Positions 38,557 to 48,071 of a stretch of 64,000 bases of DNA are shown in pieces (the first letter of the stretch is position 1; every line of letters begins with the position of its first letter). Position numbers and translations under genes: made by a program. The notes below the pieces were generated by a model. The model ran no database searches. It was not told the origin of the DNA and saw nothing but the letters and a program-made list of their open reading frames with translations. The stretch covers positions 496,001-560,000 of the forward strand of contig NZ_OY776222.1 in the NCBI RefSeq assembly GCF_963675395.1. The letters are read 5' to 3'. This stretch comes from an uncultured Vibrio sp. (GTDB taxonomy: Bacteria > Pseudomonadota > Gammaproteobacteria > Enterobacterales > Vibrionaceae).

Positions 38557-38578
38557 GATTAGAGACTTCTAACGCGAA

Positions 38579-40948
38579 TTACTTGCTAACTTTACCTAGC
38601 TGTAACCAAGTATCGATAACCGTATCTGGGTTAAGTGATACAGAGCTGATGCCTTGCTCCATCAACCATTCCGCTAGATCTTCATGGTCAGAAGGGCCTT
38701 GGCCACAAATACCGACGTATTTACCCGCTTTCGTTGCGGCGTCGATGGCCATTTTCAGCATGACTTTCACCGCTGCGTTACGCTCATCAAACAGGTGAGC
38801 GACATCGCCAGAGTCACGGTCCAGACCAAGTGTTAGCTGAGTCATGTCGTTTGAACCGATAGAGAAGCCATCGAAGTACTTCAAGAACTCATCTGCCAGT
38901 ACTGCGTTTGAAGGCAGTTCACACATCATGATGACTTTCAGACCTTGGTCACCACGGCGTAGGTCAAACTTAGCCAATAGGTCGATAACCGATGCAGCTT
39001 CGCTTGGAGTACGAACGAATGGGATCATGATCTCAACGTTCTTCAGACCCATTTCGTTACGAACGCGCTTGATTGCCTGAGTTTCTAGCTCGAAACAGTC
39101 TTCAAACACTGGTGAGATGTAACGAGAGGCACCACGGAAGCCCAGCATTGGGTTCTCTTCGTGCGGCTCGTATGACTTACCACCAACCAAGTTGCTGTAT
39201 TCGTTCGACTTAAAGTCAGACATACGAACGATAACGCGTTTTGGCCAGAATGCTGAAGCGATAGTTGCGATCCCTTCTGTCAGTTTACTCACGTAGAAAT
39301 CGATAGGATCTTTGTAACCACGAATACGCTGCGTGATTTCTGCTTTTAGCTCATCGCTTTGAGCGTCAAAGTTCAGTAGCGCTTTCGGGTGAATACCGAT
39401 CATCTTGTTGATGATGAATTCAAGGCGCGCAAGACCAACACCTTCGTTTGGAATTTGAGCGAAGTCGAATGCACGATCTGGGTTACCCACGTTCATCATT
39501 ACTTTGGTCGGTAGCAATGGTAGTTCGTCGACAGCAGAACGTTTGACTTCAAAATCAAGATCGCCTTGGTAAACGTAACCTGTTTCACCTTCTGCACAAG
39601 ATACCGTCACTTCGATACCGTCAGTCAGTTTGCTGGTAGCATCACCACAACCAACAATCGCCGGGATACCAAGTTCACGTGCGATGATTGCTGCGTGACA
39701 AGTACGACCGCCTCGGTTGGTGACGATAGCTGACGCTTTCTTCATGACTGGTTCCCAATCTGGGTCAGTCATGTCAGTGACCAGTACGTCGCCGTCTTGA
39801 ACCAGTGACATTTGGTCTAGTGAATCGACTAAACGTACCGCACCTTTTCCGATACGTTGACCGATTGCACGACCTTCAACTAAAACGTCTGCTTTGTTGT
39901 TTAGCTCGTAACGTTCGATAACGTTTTTCTCGCTTTGAGAGCATACTGTCTCTGGGCGAGCCTGAACGATGTATAGCTTACCGTCGATGCCGTCTTTCGC
40001 CCACTCGATGTCCATTGGACGCTGGTAGTGCTTTTCGATGATCATCGCTTGTTTTGCAAGCTCTTTGATTTCTTCGTCGTTTAGAGAGAAAGTGTTGCGC
40101 TCTTCATCTGACGTATCAATGATGTCTACTTGCTTGCCAATCTCTTGGTTCGTTGAGTAGATCATTTTGATCTGTTTAGAACCGAATGTTTTCTTCACGA
40201 TTGGGTGAGCGCCCGCTTCCAACATTGGTTTGTGAACGTAAAACTCATCCGGGTTAACTGCACCCTGAACCACCATTTCACCCAGACCCCAAGACGAAGT
40301 GATGAATACCACTTGGTCGAAGCCGGACTCAGTGTCCAGAGTGAACATGACGCCTGAAGAAGCTTTATCAGAGCGTACCATGCGCTGGATACCTGCTGAC
40401 AGCGAGATACCACGGTGGTCAAAACCTTGGTGTACGCGGTAAGAGATAGCACGGTCGTTAAATAGAGAAGCGTAAACGTGCTTGGTCGCTTCCATTACCG
40501 CATCAATACCTTTAACGTTGAGGAACGTCTCTTGCTGACCTGCAAAGGATGCATCAGGTAAGTCTTCCGCTGTTGCAGAAGAGCGGACTGCAACTGAAAG
40601 TTCAGGGTTACCTTCAACCAATTCTTGATAGTTTTCACGGATATCTTGTTCAAGATCCGCCGGGAAAGGGGCATCTAAAACCCATTGACGAATGGTTGCA
40701 CCTGTCTTGCGCAGAGCTTCCACATCCTCAACATCCAGTTCATCGAGTAGTTGGTGAATACGATCGTCCAAACCTTCATGGTCAAGGAATTTATTGAACG
40801 CATATGAGGTTGTCGCAAAACCATTTGGAACAGAAACGCCAACGTTAGCTAGGTTAGAAACCATTTCACCAAGCGAAGCGTTCTTACCGCCGACTTTGTC
40901 GACGTCATTCATGGATAGGCCATTGAACCAGAGGGTGTTCTTTTGCAT
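38579..40948 (-). CDS. ppsA: Phosphoenolpyruvate synthase
   Basis: Converts pyruvate and ATP to PEP, AMP and phosphate for gluconeogenesis. Start set at 40948 ([13 protein letters not shown]) by GGAG, giving 789 residues, the family norm. Order: ATP-grasp nucleotide-binding domain ([10 protein letters not shown]), swivelling phosphohistidine domain with the catalytic histidine in [19 protein letters not shown] near residue 420, and the PEP/pyruvate barrel with [10 protein letters not shown] and GICGQGPSD. Divergent from ppsR, its regulator. Confidence 0.96.
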   Translation of the reverse strand: MQKNTLWFNGLSMNDVDKVGGKNASLGEMVSNLANVGVSVPNGFATTSYAFNKFLDHEGLDDRIHQLLDELDVEDVEALRKTGATIRQWVLDAPFPADLEQDIRENYQELVEGNPELSVAVRSSATAEDLPDASFAGQQETFLNVKGIDAVMEATKHVYASLFNDRAISYRVHQGFDHRGISLSAGIQRMVRSDKASSGVMFTLDTESGFDQVVFITSSWGLGEMVVQGAVNPDEFYVHKPMLEAGAHPIVKKTFGSKQIKMIYSTNQEIGKQVDIIDTSDEERNTFSLNDEEIKELAKQAMIIEKHYQRPMDIEWAKDGIDGKLYIVQARPETVCSQSEKNVIERYELNNKADVLVEGRAIGQRIGKGAVRLVDSLDQMSLVQDGDVLVTDMTDPDWEPVMKKASAIVTNRGGRTCHAAIIARELGIPAIVGCGDATSKLTDGIEVTVSCAEGETGYVYQGDLDFEVKRSAVDELPLLPTKVMMNVGNPDRAFDFAQIPNEGVGLARLEFIINKMIGIHPKALLNFDAQSDELKAEITQRIRGYKDPIDFYVSKLTEGIATIASAFWPKRVIVRMSDFKSNEYSNLVGGKSYEPHEENPMLGFRGASRYISPVFEDCFELETQAIKRVRNEMGLKNVEIMIPFVRTPSEAASVIDLLAKFDLRRGDQGLKVIMMCELPSNAVLADEFLKYFDGFSIGSNDMTQLTLGLDRDSGDVAHLFDERNAAVKVMLKMAIDAATKAGKYVGICGQGPSDHEDLAEWLMEQGISSVSLNPDTVIDTWLQLGKVSK

Positions 40949-41287
40949 GTCTTTCTCCAGAAACATTGCAGCTTTTGTAGGGGGACTTAAGTCAATCTAA
41001 ACAAATGCTTACTCGTTATTGTTAGTTAAAGTCACAGAGGGTGTTGTTATAAATTGTGTAACCAGAGTAATGAGCTACGGCAATTTATGATTCACTATGA
41101 GCGACTTTTTACGCACAATTTTCGACCATTTACTTGTTTAGGCTGAAATCAAAGGCAATCGATTACGTTCTCGCTAAAAAAACTCAACGAATTTTCAAAG
41201 CTGTGGGGAACCTAACTGAAAGCCAAACTGATTTATTAATATTATGTTGACCATCCTACTCAAAAGATTTTGAAATATTAAACAAAA
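40949..41287. other. ppsA-ppsR divergent intergenic region
   Basis: About 340 AT-rich bases expected to hold both promoters. I looked for a full Cra palindrome and did not find one; no other feature is supported. Confidence 0.5.
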
Positions 41288-42121
41288 ATGCAAACAAATA
41301 CCCAAAGTCGTGATGTATTCTATGTTTCTGATGGTACGGCAATAACATGTGAGACATTAGGCCATGTTGTTCTAGGTCAATTTTCATTCATTCCTAATGA
41401 AAAAACTTTCCCATTTGTCGAAACTCCAGACAAAGCGTTGGATGTTGTGAAAGTTCTAGAAGCTTCCTATCACCGAAATGGTGTTAAACCACTGGTGTTT
41501 TTCTCAATAGTTGTGCCTCAAGTAAGGGAAATGCTGCTTGCAGCGCCCGCTTTTAGCTACGATGTACTTGAAAGTATTGTACAAAAAGTCCAGGACGACA
41601 TTCACATGGCACCGATGCCAAAGTTGCAACGTTCTAGAAGTGTGGGCAAAGACTCCGACACCTACTTTGACCGCATTGCTGCAATCGAATATACGCTCGC
41701 CCATGACGATGGCATCACGTTAAAAGGTTTAGATCAGGCTGATATCATTCTGCTTGGTGTGTCTCGAAGTGGTAAAACCCCAACCAGCTTATATATGGCA
41801 ATGCAGTTTGGTTTACGCGTAGTGAACTACCCGTTTATCGCGGAAGACGTAAAAATGCTGCGTTTGTTGCCTGAGTTTGAGGTGCATCGTCACAAGCTAT
41901 TTGGCTTGACCATCACCGCTGAACGTTTGAATGAAATTCGCGAGAATCGTTTATCGGGCAGTGATTACGCCAGTGAAGAGCAGTGTAAATTGGAGTTGAA
42001 TACGGTTGAAGCTTTATTCCGAAGAGAAGCGATTCCTTATATCAACACCTCGTCGCTTTCGGTTGAGGAAATTTCGACACGGATTCTGGAAAAGGCGGGA
42101 ATGAAGCGCCGATTGTTTTAA
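41288..42121 (+). CDS. ppsR: PEP synthase kinase/pyrophosphorylase regulatory protein
   Basis: 277 residues of the DUF299 family. It inactivates PpsA by ADP-dependent phosphorylation and reactivates it by phosphorolysis. [16 protein letters not shown] at the N-terminus and the P-loop [15 protein letters not shown] near residue 155 are the family motifs. Divergent from ppsA, the conserved pairing. No good Shine-Dalgarno before the ATG. Confidence 0.95.
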   Translation: MQTNTQSRDVFYVSDGTAITCETLGHVVLGQFSFIPNEKTFPFVETPDKALDVVKVLEASYHRNGVKPLVFFSIVVPQVREMLLAAPAFSYDVLESIVQKVQDDIHMAPMPKLQRSRSVGKDSDTYFDRIAAIEYTLAHDDGITLKGLDQADIILLGVSRSGKTPTSLYMAMQFGLRVVNYPFIAEDVKMLRLLPEFEVHRHKLFGLTITAERLNEIRENRLSGSDYASEEQCKLELNTVEALFRREAIPYINTSSLSVEEISTRILEKAGMKRRLF

Positions 42122-42189
42122 GAAGCGTCGATTGTTATAAAAGGAAACGGTTCTAAACCAAAACGGCTTTCAGTCAGTTTTCAAAAATA

Positions 42190-42232
42190 AAAAAAAGCGG
42201 CTTTACCCCGGAAAAGATAAAAGCCGCTGCCA
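42190..42232 (-). terminator. Terminator between ppsR and purA
   Basis: AGCGGCTTTA and TAAAAGCCGCT form the stem. The minus strand has a long T run, so it chiefly ends purA. Confidence 0.85.
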
Positions 42233-42253
42233 AAAGACGTGTTAAGTCACGTC

Positions 42254-43510
42254 TTAACGCATAATCATTTGTTCACGACCAGGACCAACAGACACCATCT
42301 TCACTGGTACGCCCATTAGCTCTTCAATACGCAATACGTATTTCTGTGCCGCGACTGGTAAATCTTCAAACTGACGACAGCCAGTGATGTCTTCGCTCCA
42401 GCTTTCCATCTTTTCGTAGATTGGTGCCAGTGCTGCTGTTTGAGGCCAGATTGGGTTTTCACTGTGATCGCCTTCGTAGCCAACACAGATTTTAAGATCG
42501 TTAAGACCCGTCAGACAGTCTACTTTAGTCAGCGCGATTTCAGTCGCGGCTTGTAGCTCAACCCCGTTTTTGGTTGCGACTGCATCGAAGTAACCCATGT
42601 CGCGTGGACGGCCGGTTGTCGCACCGAACTCACCTGCAAGTTCGCGGAAGGCATCTTGTTCTTCCATTGCGGTGATCAGCGTACCTGTACCTACGGATGA
42701 ACTGAATGCTTTCGCAACCGCAATAACTCGTTCAGGACGAAGAGCTGGTAGGCCGCTACCGATACCAGCGTACATAGAGACCACATTAGAAGAGGTTGTC
42801 CATGGGTATTCACCGTAAACCAGGTCACGGCCTGCACCAAGTTGTGCTTCAAATAGTAGTGTCTTGTCTTCTGCTTGCAGTGTTTTTAGAGGAAGCGTGA
42901 CGTTGCAGATAGCATCACGCCAAGGCGCTGATACATCTAGTAGCCAGTTCGCCAATTCTTCTGCCGTCTGTTCAAACTCGAATGTAGGGTAGAGCGCACG
43001 CAGTTGAGGCAGTTTCCAATCCATCATAAATTGAAGACGCTCAACTAGCACTTCAGGTTGCTTTAACCAACCAACAAGAATGCCTTTTTTCATCACACGG
43101 TCACCGTACGCAGGTGCAATACCTTGACGAGTCGAACCATATGCTTTGTCGCCTAAACGCTGTTCTTCTAGCGTATCTTCAAGTGCATGCAGGGGTAGAC
43201 ACAGTGTCGCGCGGTCAGAAATGCGCATATTCACTTTAACGCCCGCTTCTTCAACTTCCGCAATCTCCTGAGACAGCAACGCAGGGCTGATAACCATACC
43301 CGGACCTAAAACTGCCAAACAGTCTGGGTTGAAAACGCCACTTGGAAGCTGGTGTAGCTTAAACGTGCCCAGATCGTTAACGACGGTGTGACCCGCGTTG
43401 TTACCACCTTGGAAACGAATACTCGCAGAAGCTTGCTCTGCCAAAAAGTCAACGATGCGGCCTTTGCCTTCATCACCCCAGTTTGCACCCACAACAACGA
43501 TAGACGACAT
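42254..43510 (-). CDS. purA: Adenylosuccinate synthetase (divergent second-copy type)
   Basis: Condenses IMP and aspartate using GTP in AMP synthesis. GGAGAA sits just before the ATG at 43510 (MSSIVVVGANWGDEGKG), so the longer frame from 43525 is not used; 418 residues against about 430 for the usual PurA. The catalytic Asp of GDEGKG and the His of NNAGHT are present, and the R-x-R pair appears in TTGRPRD. The usual GGHNAGH is GGNNAGH here, and the region after SGLP differs from enteric PurA. Because the catalytic Asp is kept, I do not regard it as the phage PurZ type. Divergent from a LysR gene. Confidence 0.9.
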   Translation of the reverse strand: MSSIVVVGANWGDEGKGRIVDFLAEQASASIRFQGGNNAGHTVVNDLGTFKLHQLPSGVFNPDCLAVLGPGMVISPALLSQEIAEVEEAGVKVNMRISDRATLCLPLHALEDTLEEQRLGDKAYGSTRQGIAPAYGDRVMKKGILVGWLKQPEVLVERLQFMMDWKLPQLRALYPTFEFEQTAEELANWLLDVSAPWRDAICNVTLPLKTLQAEDKTLLFEAQLGAGRDLVYGEYPWTTSSNVVSMYAGIGSGLPALRPERVIAVAKAFSSSVGTGTLITAMEEQDAFRELAGEFGATTGRPRDMGYFDAVATKNGVELQAATEIALTKVDCLTGLNDLKICVGYEGDHSENPIWPQTAALAPIYEKMESWSEDITGCRQFEDLPVAAQKYVLRIEELMGVPVKMVSVGPGREQMIMR

Positions 43511-43617
43511 AATTTGTTCTCCCATAACAGACCGAAAAATCTTATGCTGTTAGCATCAATAAGAGAAATTAATTATACTCATCGACTTAATAAGAAATTC
43601 ATATCAGGTGGTGTGCA

Positions 43618-44484
43618 GTGTTGGATTTGAACTGGCTACGAACTTTCGTCACGTTGGCTGAAGTTAAGCATTTTGGAAAAACGGCAACCGAGCTGCACAT
43701 GACTCAGCCAAATGTGAGTTTGCACATTAAGCAGCTTGAGCAAGCCACACGCACGAAGTTAATTGAACGAAATCCTGTACAACTGACTCAGGCTGGAAAT
43801 CGGTTGCTCAATACCGCGCAACACATGCTGAATGAGCTGCAGATCTGTCAGGCGGATCTCAACGCGATTAATGATCTTACGCAGGGAACGCTTTCAATTG
43901 CTGCCAGTGATATTGTCTCGCGTTTGTTACTTATCAAACCGTTTCAGCAGTTCAAAAATGAATATCCAGGCATCGATTTAGCCCTGTTCAACACCACCTC
44001 TTCTCAAGCGGTAGACTTAGTTAAGCGCGCTCGTGCGGACATTGGGTTTGTTATCGCTCAGAAAGAGAGTCAGCCACTTCACTTTACTCCTCTAACACAA
44101 ATTCACTGGTGTGCTTTTGGCGATAATATCTTTGATTGGCAGGACAACAAAAAAGAAAGTCAGACCCTCATTCTGCTCGGGCACGATACCCGTACACGCG
44201 AACTGATTGATGCTTCTTTGCCGGAACTGAATCTGCCAAAGCACCGAGTGATGGAAGTCGGCAGTGTGGAAGCGCAAATCGACTGGGCAGAAGCTGGTTT
44301 TGGTACCGCGATTGTGCCGGACTTTTCAATTGACCCAAGACTGAAGTTAACCAATGAAGTGATACCGTTACCAAGCTTCCCTAACACAGATTTTGGCTAC
44401 ATCGTGCGGCAAAATCAGGTGTTATCCAAAGCGGCCAAGCAATTGCTGACTTGGGTGGGAGAAAATGTGTCGGTGGTAGGCTGA
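43618..44484 (+). CDS. LysR-family transcriptional regulator
   Basis: 288 residues from a GTG start (MLDLNWLRTFVTLAEVKHFGKTA). The N-terminal winged helix-turn-helix is ATELHMTQPNVSLHIKQLEQAT, and the remainder is the two-lobed effector domain. It is divergent from purA with about 107 bases between, the classic layout for a LysR gene and its target. Whether it controls purA is inference; effector unknown. Confidence 0.88.
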   Translation: MLDLNWLRTFVTLAEVKHFGKTATELHMTQPNVSLHIKQLEQATRTKLIERNPVQLTQAGNRLLNTAQHMLNELQICQADLNAINDLTQGTLSIAASDIVSRLLLIKPFQQFKNEYPGIDLALFNTTSSQAVDLVKRARADIGFVIAQKESQPLHFTPLTQIHWCAFGDNIFDWQDNKKESQTLILLGHDTRTRELIDASLPELNLPKHRVMEVGSVEAQIDWAEAGFGTAIVPDFSIDPRLKLTNEVIPLPSFPNTDFGYIVRQNQVLSKAAKQLLTWVGENVSVVG

Positions 44485-44534
44485 GCCTATTCAGGCGTTA
44501 TGTGCGGAAAGTGGTCGTGAAGGTAATTTTAGCA

Positions 44535-44563
44535 ACGCAACAGGCGAATATTGCCTGTTGCGT
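44535..44563. terminator. Bidirectional hairpin between LysR and permease genes
   Basis: ACGCAACAGGC and GCCTGTTGCGT, 11-bp perfect stem with a 7-base loop, between convergent genes. Confidence 0.75.
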
Positions 44564-44583
44564 GTATTTAGTGAATTAAGCGG

Positions 44584-45954
44584 TTAGCTGTCGCTGGCGG
44601 TTTCTCTGTCTTTTTTGTTGACCTGGAAACGCAGTATGTGAGTTCGCTCGATGAGAACATAAAGGACAACCCCTGTAACTAGCCCCCAGCTTGCGCCATA
44701 GACAGCAAGAACAACGCCCATCATTCCGGCAATACCACGTTCGGTGTTATTGTTTAGCTGCTCTAGTCCTACCATCAGGCAGATGTAACCCGTTAATAGC
44801 AAAGTTAACGACAGCGCTATCGGCAATACAGGTTGGAAGAAGCTAACCAGTGGAAGCGCGAATAGAGCGATAAAACCTGTGATCCAGAATGTACCTGCGC
44901 CACTGTAGATAGAATCCATCGCTTCACGTCCATGTTTGTAACGTTCTGCCATTGTCGCAGCAACTGCGGTCCAAAGTGGTCCGGCAAGGCCTGGGTATGG
45001 TGCGAAGAAAGCGTGCAAGGCGTTACGAATCGCGGTGACTAAATGAACACGGTCGATATTGTTTTCAATGACTTCATCGGTACGCAGTTCATCCGCTCGT
45101 TGCATCAATGATTGACCTACTATGATGTCCCCGAAGGCAATAATGTAAGCAATGACTGCGGTTGGAATGGCCATCAGGAATACATCCAAATCCGGGAAAC
45201 CAATATTAAATGGTAAGTACTGCCACATCCCTACAAAATTTGGTTGAGTGATTCCCCATTGGATATCAGGCATTGGGTATTCACCGACTAAAATGCCCAC
45301 CGAAATGGCGATAAGCATGCCCGGTACCATGCCGTAATTAACGATTTTTTTCGCCAGCGGCACTCTATCTATCAATCCTTTGAAAGAAACAGAGAACATC
45401 AAATACAGGCAGACCAAACTACCAATGCTCAGAGAGATTGGAGTGGCAGCCAGGCGTCCGCCGCTGGAGATCTCGCCCATTATTGCCGCGATCCCGGCAC
45501 CGATGATGATCCCTGCCTTGAGCGAGTTCGGTACCAGTTTAACCATGACGGAGCCTAAACGAGTCACGCCTAGCACGAGGAAGATGATAAAGACCAGTAA
45601 CTGAAGGGCGAACAAGGCTTGTATTGCTTCTGGCCCCGGCTTGAAGTCGCCAAGAAACAGCAAAACGACTGGAATACCCGGCGTGATCCAACCGGGCACA
45701 AACGGTACACCGAAGAGCGCTGGAATCATAAAGCCAATTCCGCATACCACTACGTAGGCGAGAGCGATGTCATAAGGTAGTCCGAGATATTTCTCTAAAA
45801 GGGGGATCATCGCTAAGCTCACTACAAACATAATTAAAGCTTGTAGCATTTCCGCAAATTCCCAGCGGTAGTGAATGAAAGGCAGTCTAATTTTAAAGGG
45901 TCCAAGAGGCCAGTAGGGTTGTTCGGTTCCCTGCTGTCGTTTATAAACTTGCAT
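44584..45954 (-). CDS. NCS2-like (xanthine/uracil permease superfamily) transporter
   Basis: 456 residues, about 12-14 helices. SD AAGGAAG before the ATG. VPFVPGWITPGIPVVLLFLG, SLKAGIIIGAGIAAIMGEI and AIPTAVIAYIIAFGDIIVGQSL look like the SLC23/NCS2 core, but it lacks the nucleobase family's usual Q-x-x-x-T signatures that I can recall. Just downstream of the acyl-CoA synthetase, with a 114-base gap, probably the same operon. The pairing suggests import of a carboxylic acid that is then activated with CoA; substrate unknown. Confidence 0.7.
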   Translation of the reverse strand: MQVYKRQQGTEQPYWPLGPFKIRLPFIHYRWEFAEMLQALIMFVVSLAMIPLLEKYLGLPYDIALAYVVVCGIGFMIPALFGVPFVPGWITPGIPVVLLFLGDFKPGPEAIQALFALQLLVFIIFLVLGVTRLGSVMVKLVPNSLKAGIIIGAGIAAIMGEISSGGRLAATPISLSIGSLVCLYLMFSVSFKGLIDRVPLAKKIVNYGMVPGMLIAISVGILVGEYPMPDIQWGITQPNFVGMWQYLPFNIGFPDLDVFLMAIPTAVIAYIIAFGDIIVGQSLMQRADELRTDEVIENNIDRVHLVTAIRNALHAFFAPYPGLAGPLWTAVAATMAERYKHGREAMDSIYSGAGTFWITGFIALFALPLVSFFQPVLPIALSLTLLLTGYICLMVGLEQLNNNTERGIAGMMGVVLAVYGASWGLVTGVVLYVLIERTHILRFQVNKKDRETASDS

Positions 45955-46068
45955 GGTGTCTTCCTTGTTGACGTTATCGGGGGAGTATTACTTTGCTGTC
46001 TGTTTGGTAGTAAATAATGGGGAAGCAAGGCTTCCCGCTTTACTTATTTATTTAAATTTATTATTGGC

Positions 46069-47688
46069 TTAGAGTTCTTTCGCCCAGTCGCGAAGAATAT
46101 ACTTCTGCACTTTCCCTGTGGACGTTTTGGGTAAGTTGGTGAAGACAATGGTCTTTGGAATTTTAAAGCCAGCTAAGTGCTCGCGGCAGTATTCAAGTAT
46201 TTCATTTTCTGTCGTGAATTCATTTTGCTTAAGCGTAATAAAAGCACATGGTGACTCGCCCCAGCGCTCATCTGGTTTGGCGACGACGGAAACTTCCAGA
46301 ATTGCGGGATGTTTGTAGAGAACGTCTTCCAGCTCAATGGTAGAAATGTTTTCTCCGCCTGAGATGATGATGTCTTTAAGGCGGTCTTTGATCTCTATGT
46401 AGCCGTTAGGGTGGCATACGCCTAAGTCGCCAGTGTGGAACCAACCTCCTTCAAAGGCTTCTGCTGTTGCTACTGGGTTTTTCAGGTAGCCTTTCATAAC
46501 GGTATTACCGCGCATGAAAACCTCACCGATCGTTTTACCGTCTTTGGCCACTGGTTTGAGCGTTTGCGTATCGGCTACCATCACACCTTCAAGGGTTGGG
46601 TAGCGTACGCCCTGACGCGATTTTAGCGTCGCGCGCTCTTCAAGACTTAATTCATCCCAGCTTTCGTGCCATGCGCAGACAGTGACAGGCCCATAGACTT
46701 CGGTTAAACCATAAACATGGGTGATATTGATGCCCATTTTTTCCACATCGCCAATCACTTTTGCTGGTGGCGCTGCGCCAGCAACCATCGCGTTAACCGG
46801 GTGATCGATTGCTGCTTTAGCTTCATCAGGCATGTTAACCAGAGCATTCAGAACAATTGGTGCCCCACATAAGTGGCTGACTTTATGCTCACGGATCAGA
46901 GTGAGGACTTTTTGTGGGTCAACTCGGCGAAGGAACACATGTACCCCAGCCAAAGCCGTAATGGTCCATGGGTAACACCAGCCGTTACAATGGAACATCG
47001 GCAGTGTCCAGAGGTAGACAGGGTGATGTCCCATTGACCAGGTCATTTGGTTGCCGAGTGAGTTCAGATAAGCGCCACGATGGTGGTAGACCACGCCTTT
47101 CGGGTTGCCGGTAGTGCCTGACGTATAGTTGAGAGAAATCGCCTGCCATTCGTCTTCTGGCCATTGCCATTCATAATTAGGATCGCCTTCAGCCAGAAAC
47201 GCTTCGTAATCGAGATCACTGGTCGCTTCTTCTCCACCGTATTCTGGATCGTTGACGTCGATAATCAGTGGTGGGTTATCAATCAAAGTCAATGCTTCAG
47301 TAATCACGGCATGGAATTCGCGATCACAGATAAGTACTTTAGCTTCGCTATGTTTGAGCATAAATGCGATGGTTTCGGCATCAAGTCTAACATTCAGAGT
47401 GTTGAGAACTGCCCCGATCATAGGCACGCCGAAATGGGCTTCTAGCATCGCCGGTATATTTGGCAGCATCACTGAGACAGTATCACCTTGACCAATACCA
47501 CGACCGGATAAAGCCGAAGCGAGTTGGCAGCAGCGTTGGTACGTTTCTGACCAGTTACGGCGAATGCTGCCATGAATGACAGCAGGGTACTCAGGGTAGA
47601 CGGTTGCAGTTCGCTCCAAAAAACTCAGTGGAGTGAGGGCAATGTGATTCACTGCGCAATGAGTAAGATCGTTATCATAGATTGACAT
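46069..47688 (-). CDS. Acyl-CoA synthetase (AMP-forming, DmdB-like)
   Basis: 539 residues of the ANL superfamily. P-loop motif YTSGTTGNPKGVVYHHRG near residue 185, VYGLTEVYGP, the hinge region HTGDLGVCHPNGYIEIKDRLKDIIISGGENIS, and the catalytic lysine in PKTSTGKVQKYILR close to the C-terminus. SD AAAAGGA before the ATG. Length and sequence recall medium-chain or 3-methylmercaptopropionyl-CoA ligases (DmdB), but many related acids are possible. Divergent from the two-component system. Confidence 0.85.
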   Translation of the reverse strand: MSIYDNDLTHCAVNHIALTPLSFLERTATVYPEYPAVIHGSIRRNWSETYQRCCQLASALSGRGIGQGDTVSVMLPNIPAMLEAHFGVPMIGAVLNTLNVRLDAETIAFMLKHSEAKVLICDREFHAVITEALTLIDNPPLIIDVNDPEYGGEEATSDLDYEAFLAEGDPNYEWQWPEDEWQAISLNYTSGTTGNPKGVVYHHRGAYLNSLGNQMTWSMGHHPVYLWTLPMFHCNGWCYPWTITALAGVHVFLRRVDPQKVLTLIREHKVSHLCGAPIVLNALVNMPDEAKAAIDHPVNAMVAGAAPPAKVIGDVEKMGINITHVYGLTEVYGPVTVCAWHESWDELSLEERATLKSRQGVRYPTLEGVMVADTQTLKPVAKDGKTIGEVFMRGNTVMKGYLKNPVATAEAFEGGWFHTGDLGVCHPNGYIEIKDRLKDIIISGGENISTIELEDVLYKHPAILEVSVVAKPDERWGESPCAFITLKQNEFTTENEILEYCREHLAGFKIPKTIVFTNLPKTSTGKVQKYILRDWAKEL

Positions 47689-47889
47689 TTAAGATCCTTT
47701 TTAGCTGTTGGTGATTCCGTTATTAGATTACTTGTTGTTAACAAGTTGGCTTTTTAAATTTAATGTTTTTGTAACATGTGGTAATTTATAGCATACCCAT
47801 ATGAAATATAGTAATAGCCTATAGTCTTATAGTATTTATCCTATATTCCTCTATGCTGGGTAGAAAATAACGGCAGGCTTAAGTTACTC

Positions 47890-48021
47890 GTCATCCTGAA
47901 CTGCGACGAAGGATCGTGATTCAGGATCTCGTTTTCGAGCACTTTATGACCCAAGTTATTTCATAACTGCTTAGTGCGCTGATATTAGATTCCTAGTCTC
48001 GCTAGGGCTCGCTGGAATGAC
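47890..48021. repeat. 132-bp dispersed palindromic repeat, copy 2
   Basis: Begins GTCATCCTGAACTGCGACGA and ends GGGCTCGCTGGAATGAC. Same length and orientation as 16907-17038. It sits in the divergent promoter region between the synthetase and the sensor kinase gene, 50 bases from the kinase start. The remaining part (47689-47889) is AT-rich promoter-type DNA. Confidence 0.8.
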
Positions 48022-48071
48022 TCAGATAAAAATCGTTAAGCGAATGGCGTTAAGGCTTAAGGAAGAATGTT

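Noticed and set aside
42254..43510. Possible phage-type PurZ (diaminopurine pathway)
   Set aside because: GDEGKG keeps the catalytic aspartate, and no PurZ partner genes (such as a dATP triphosphohydrolase or phage polymerase) are nearby.
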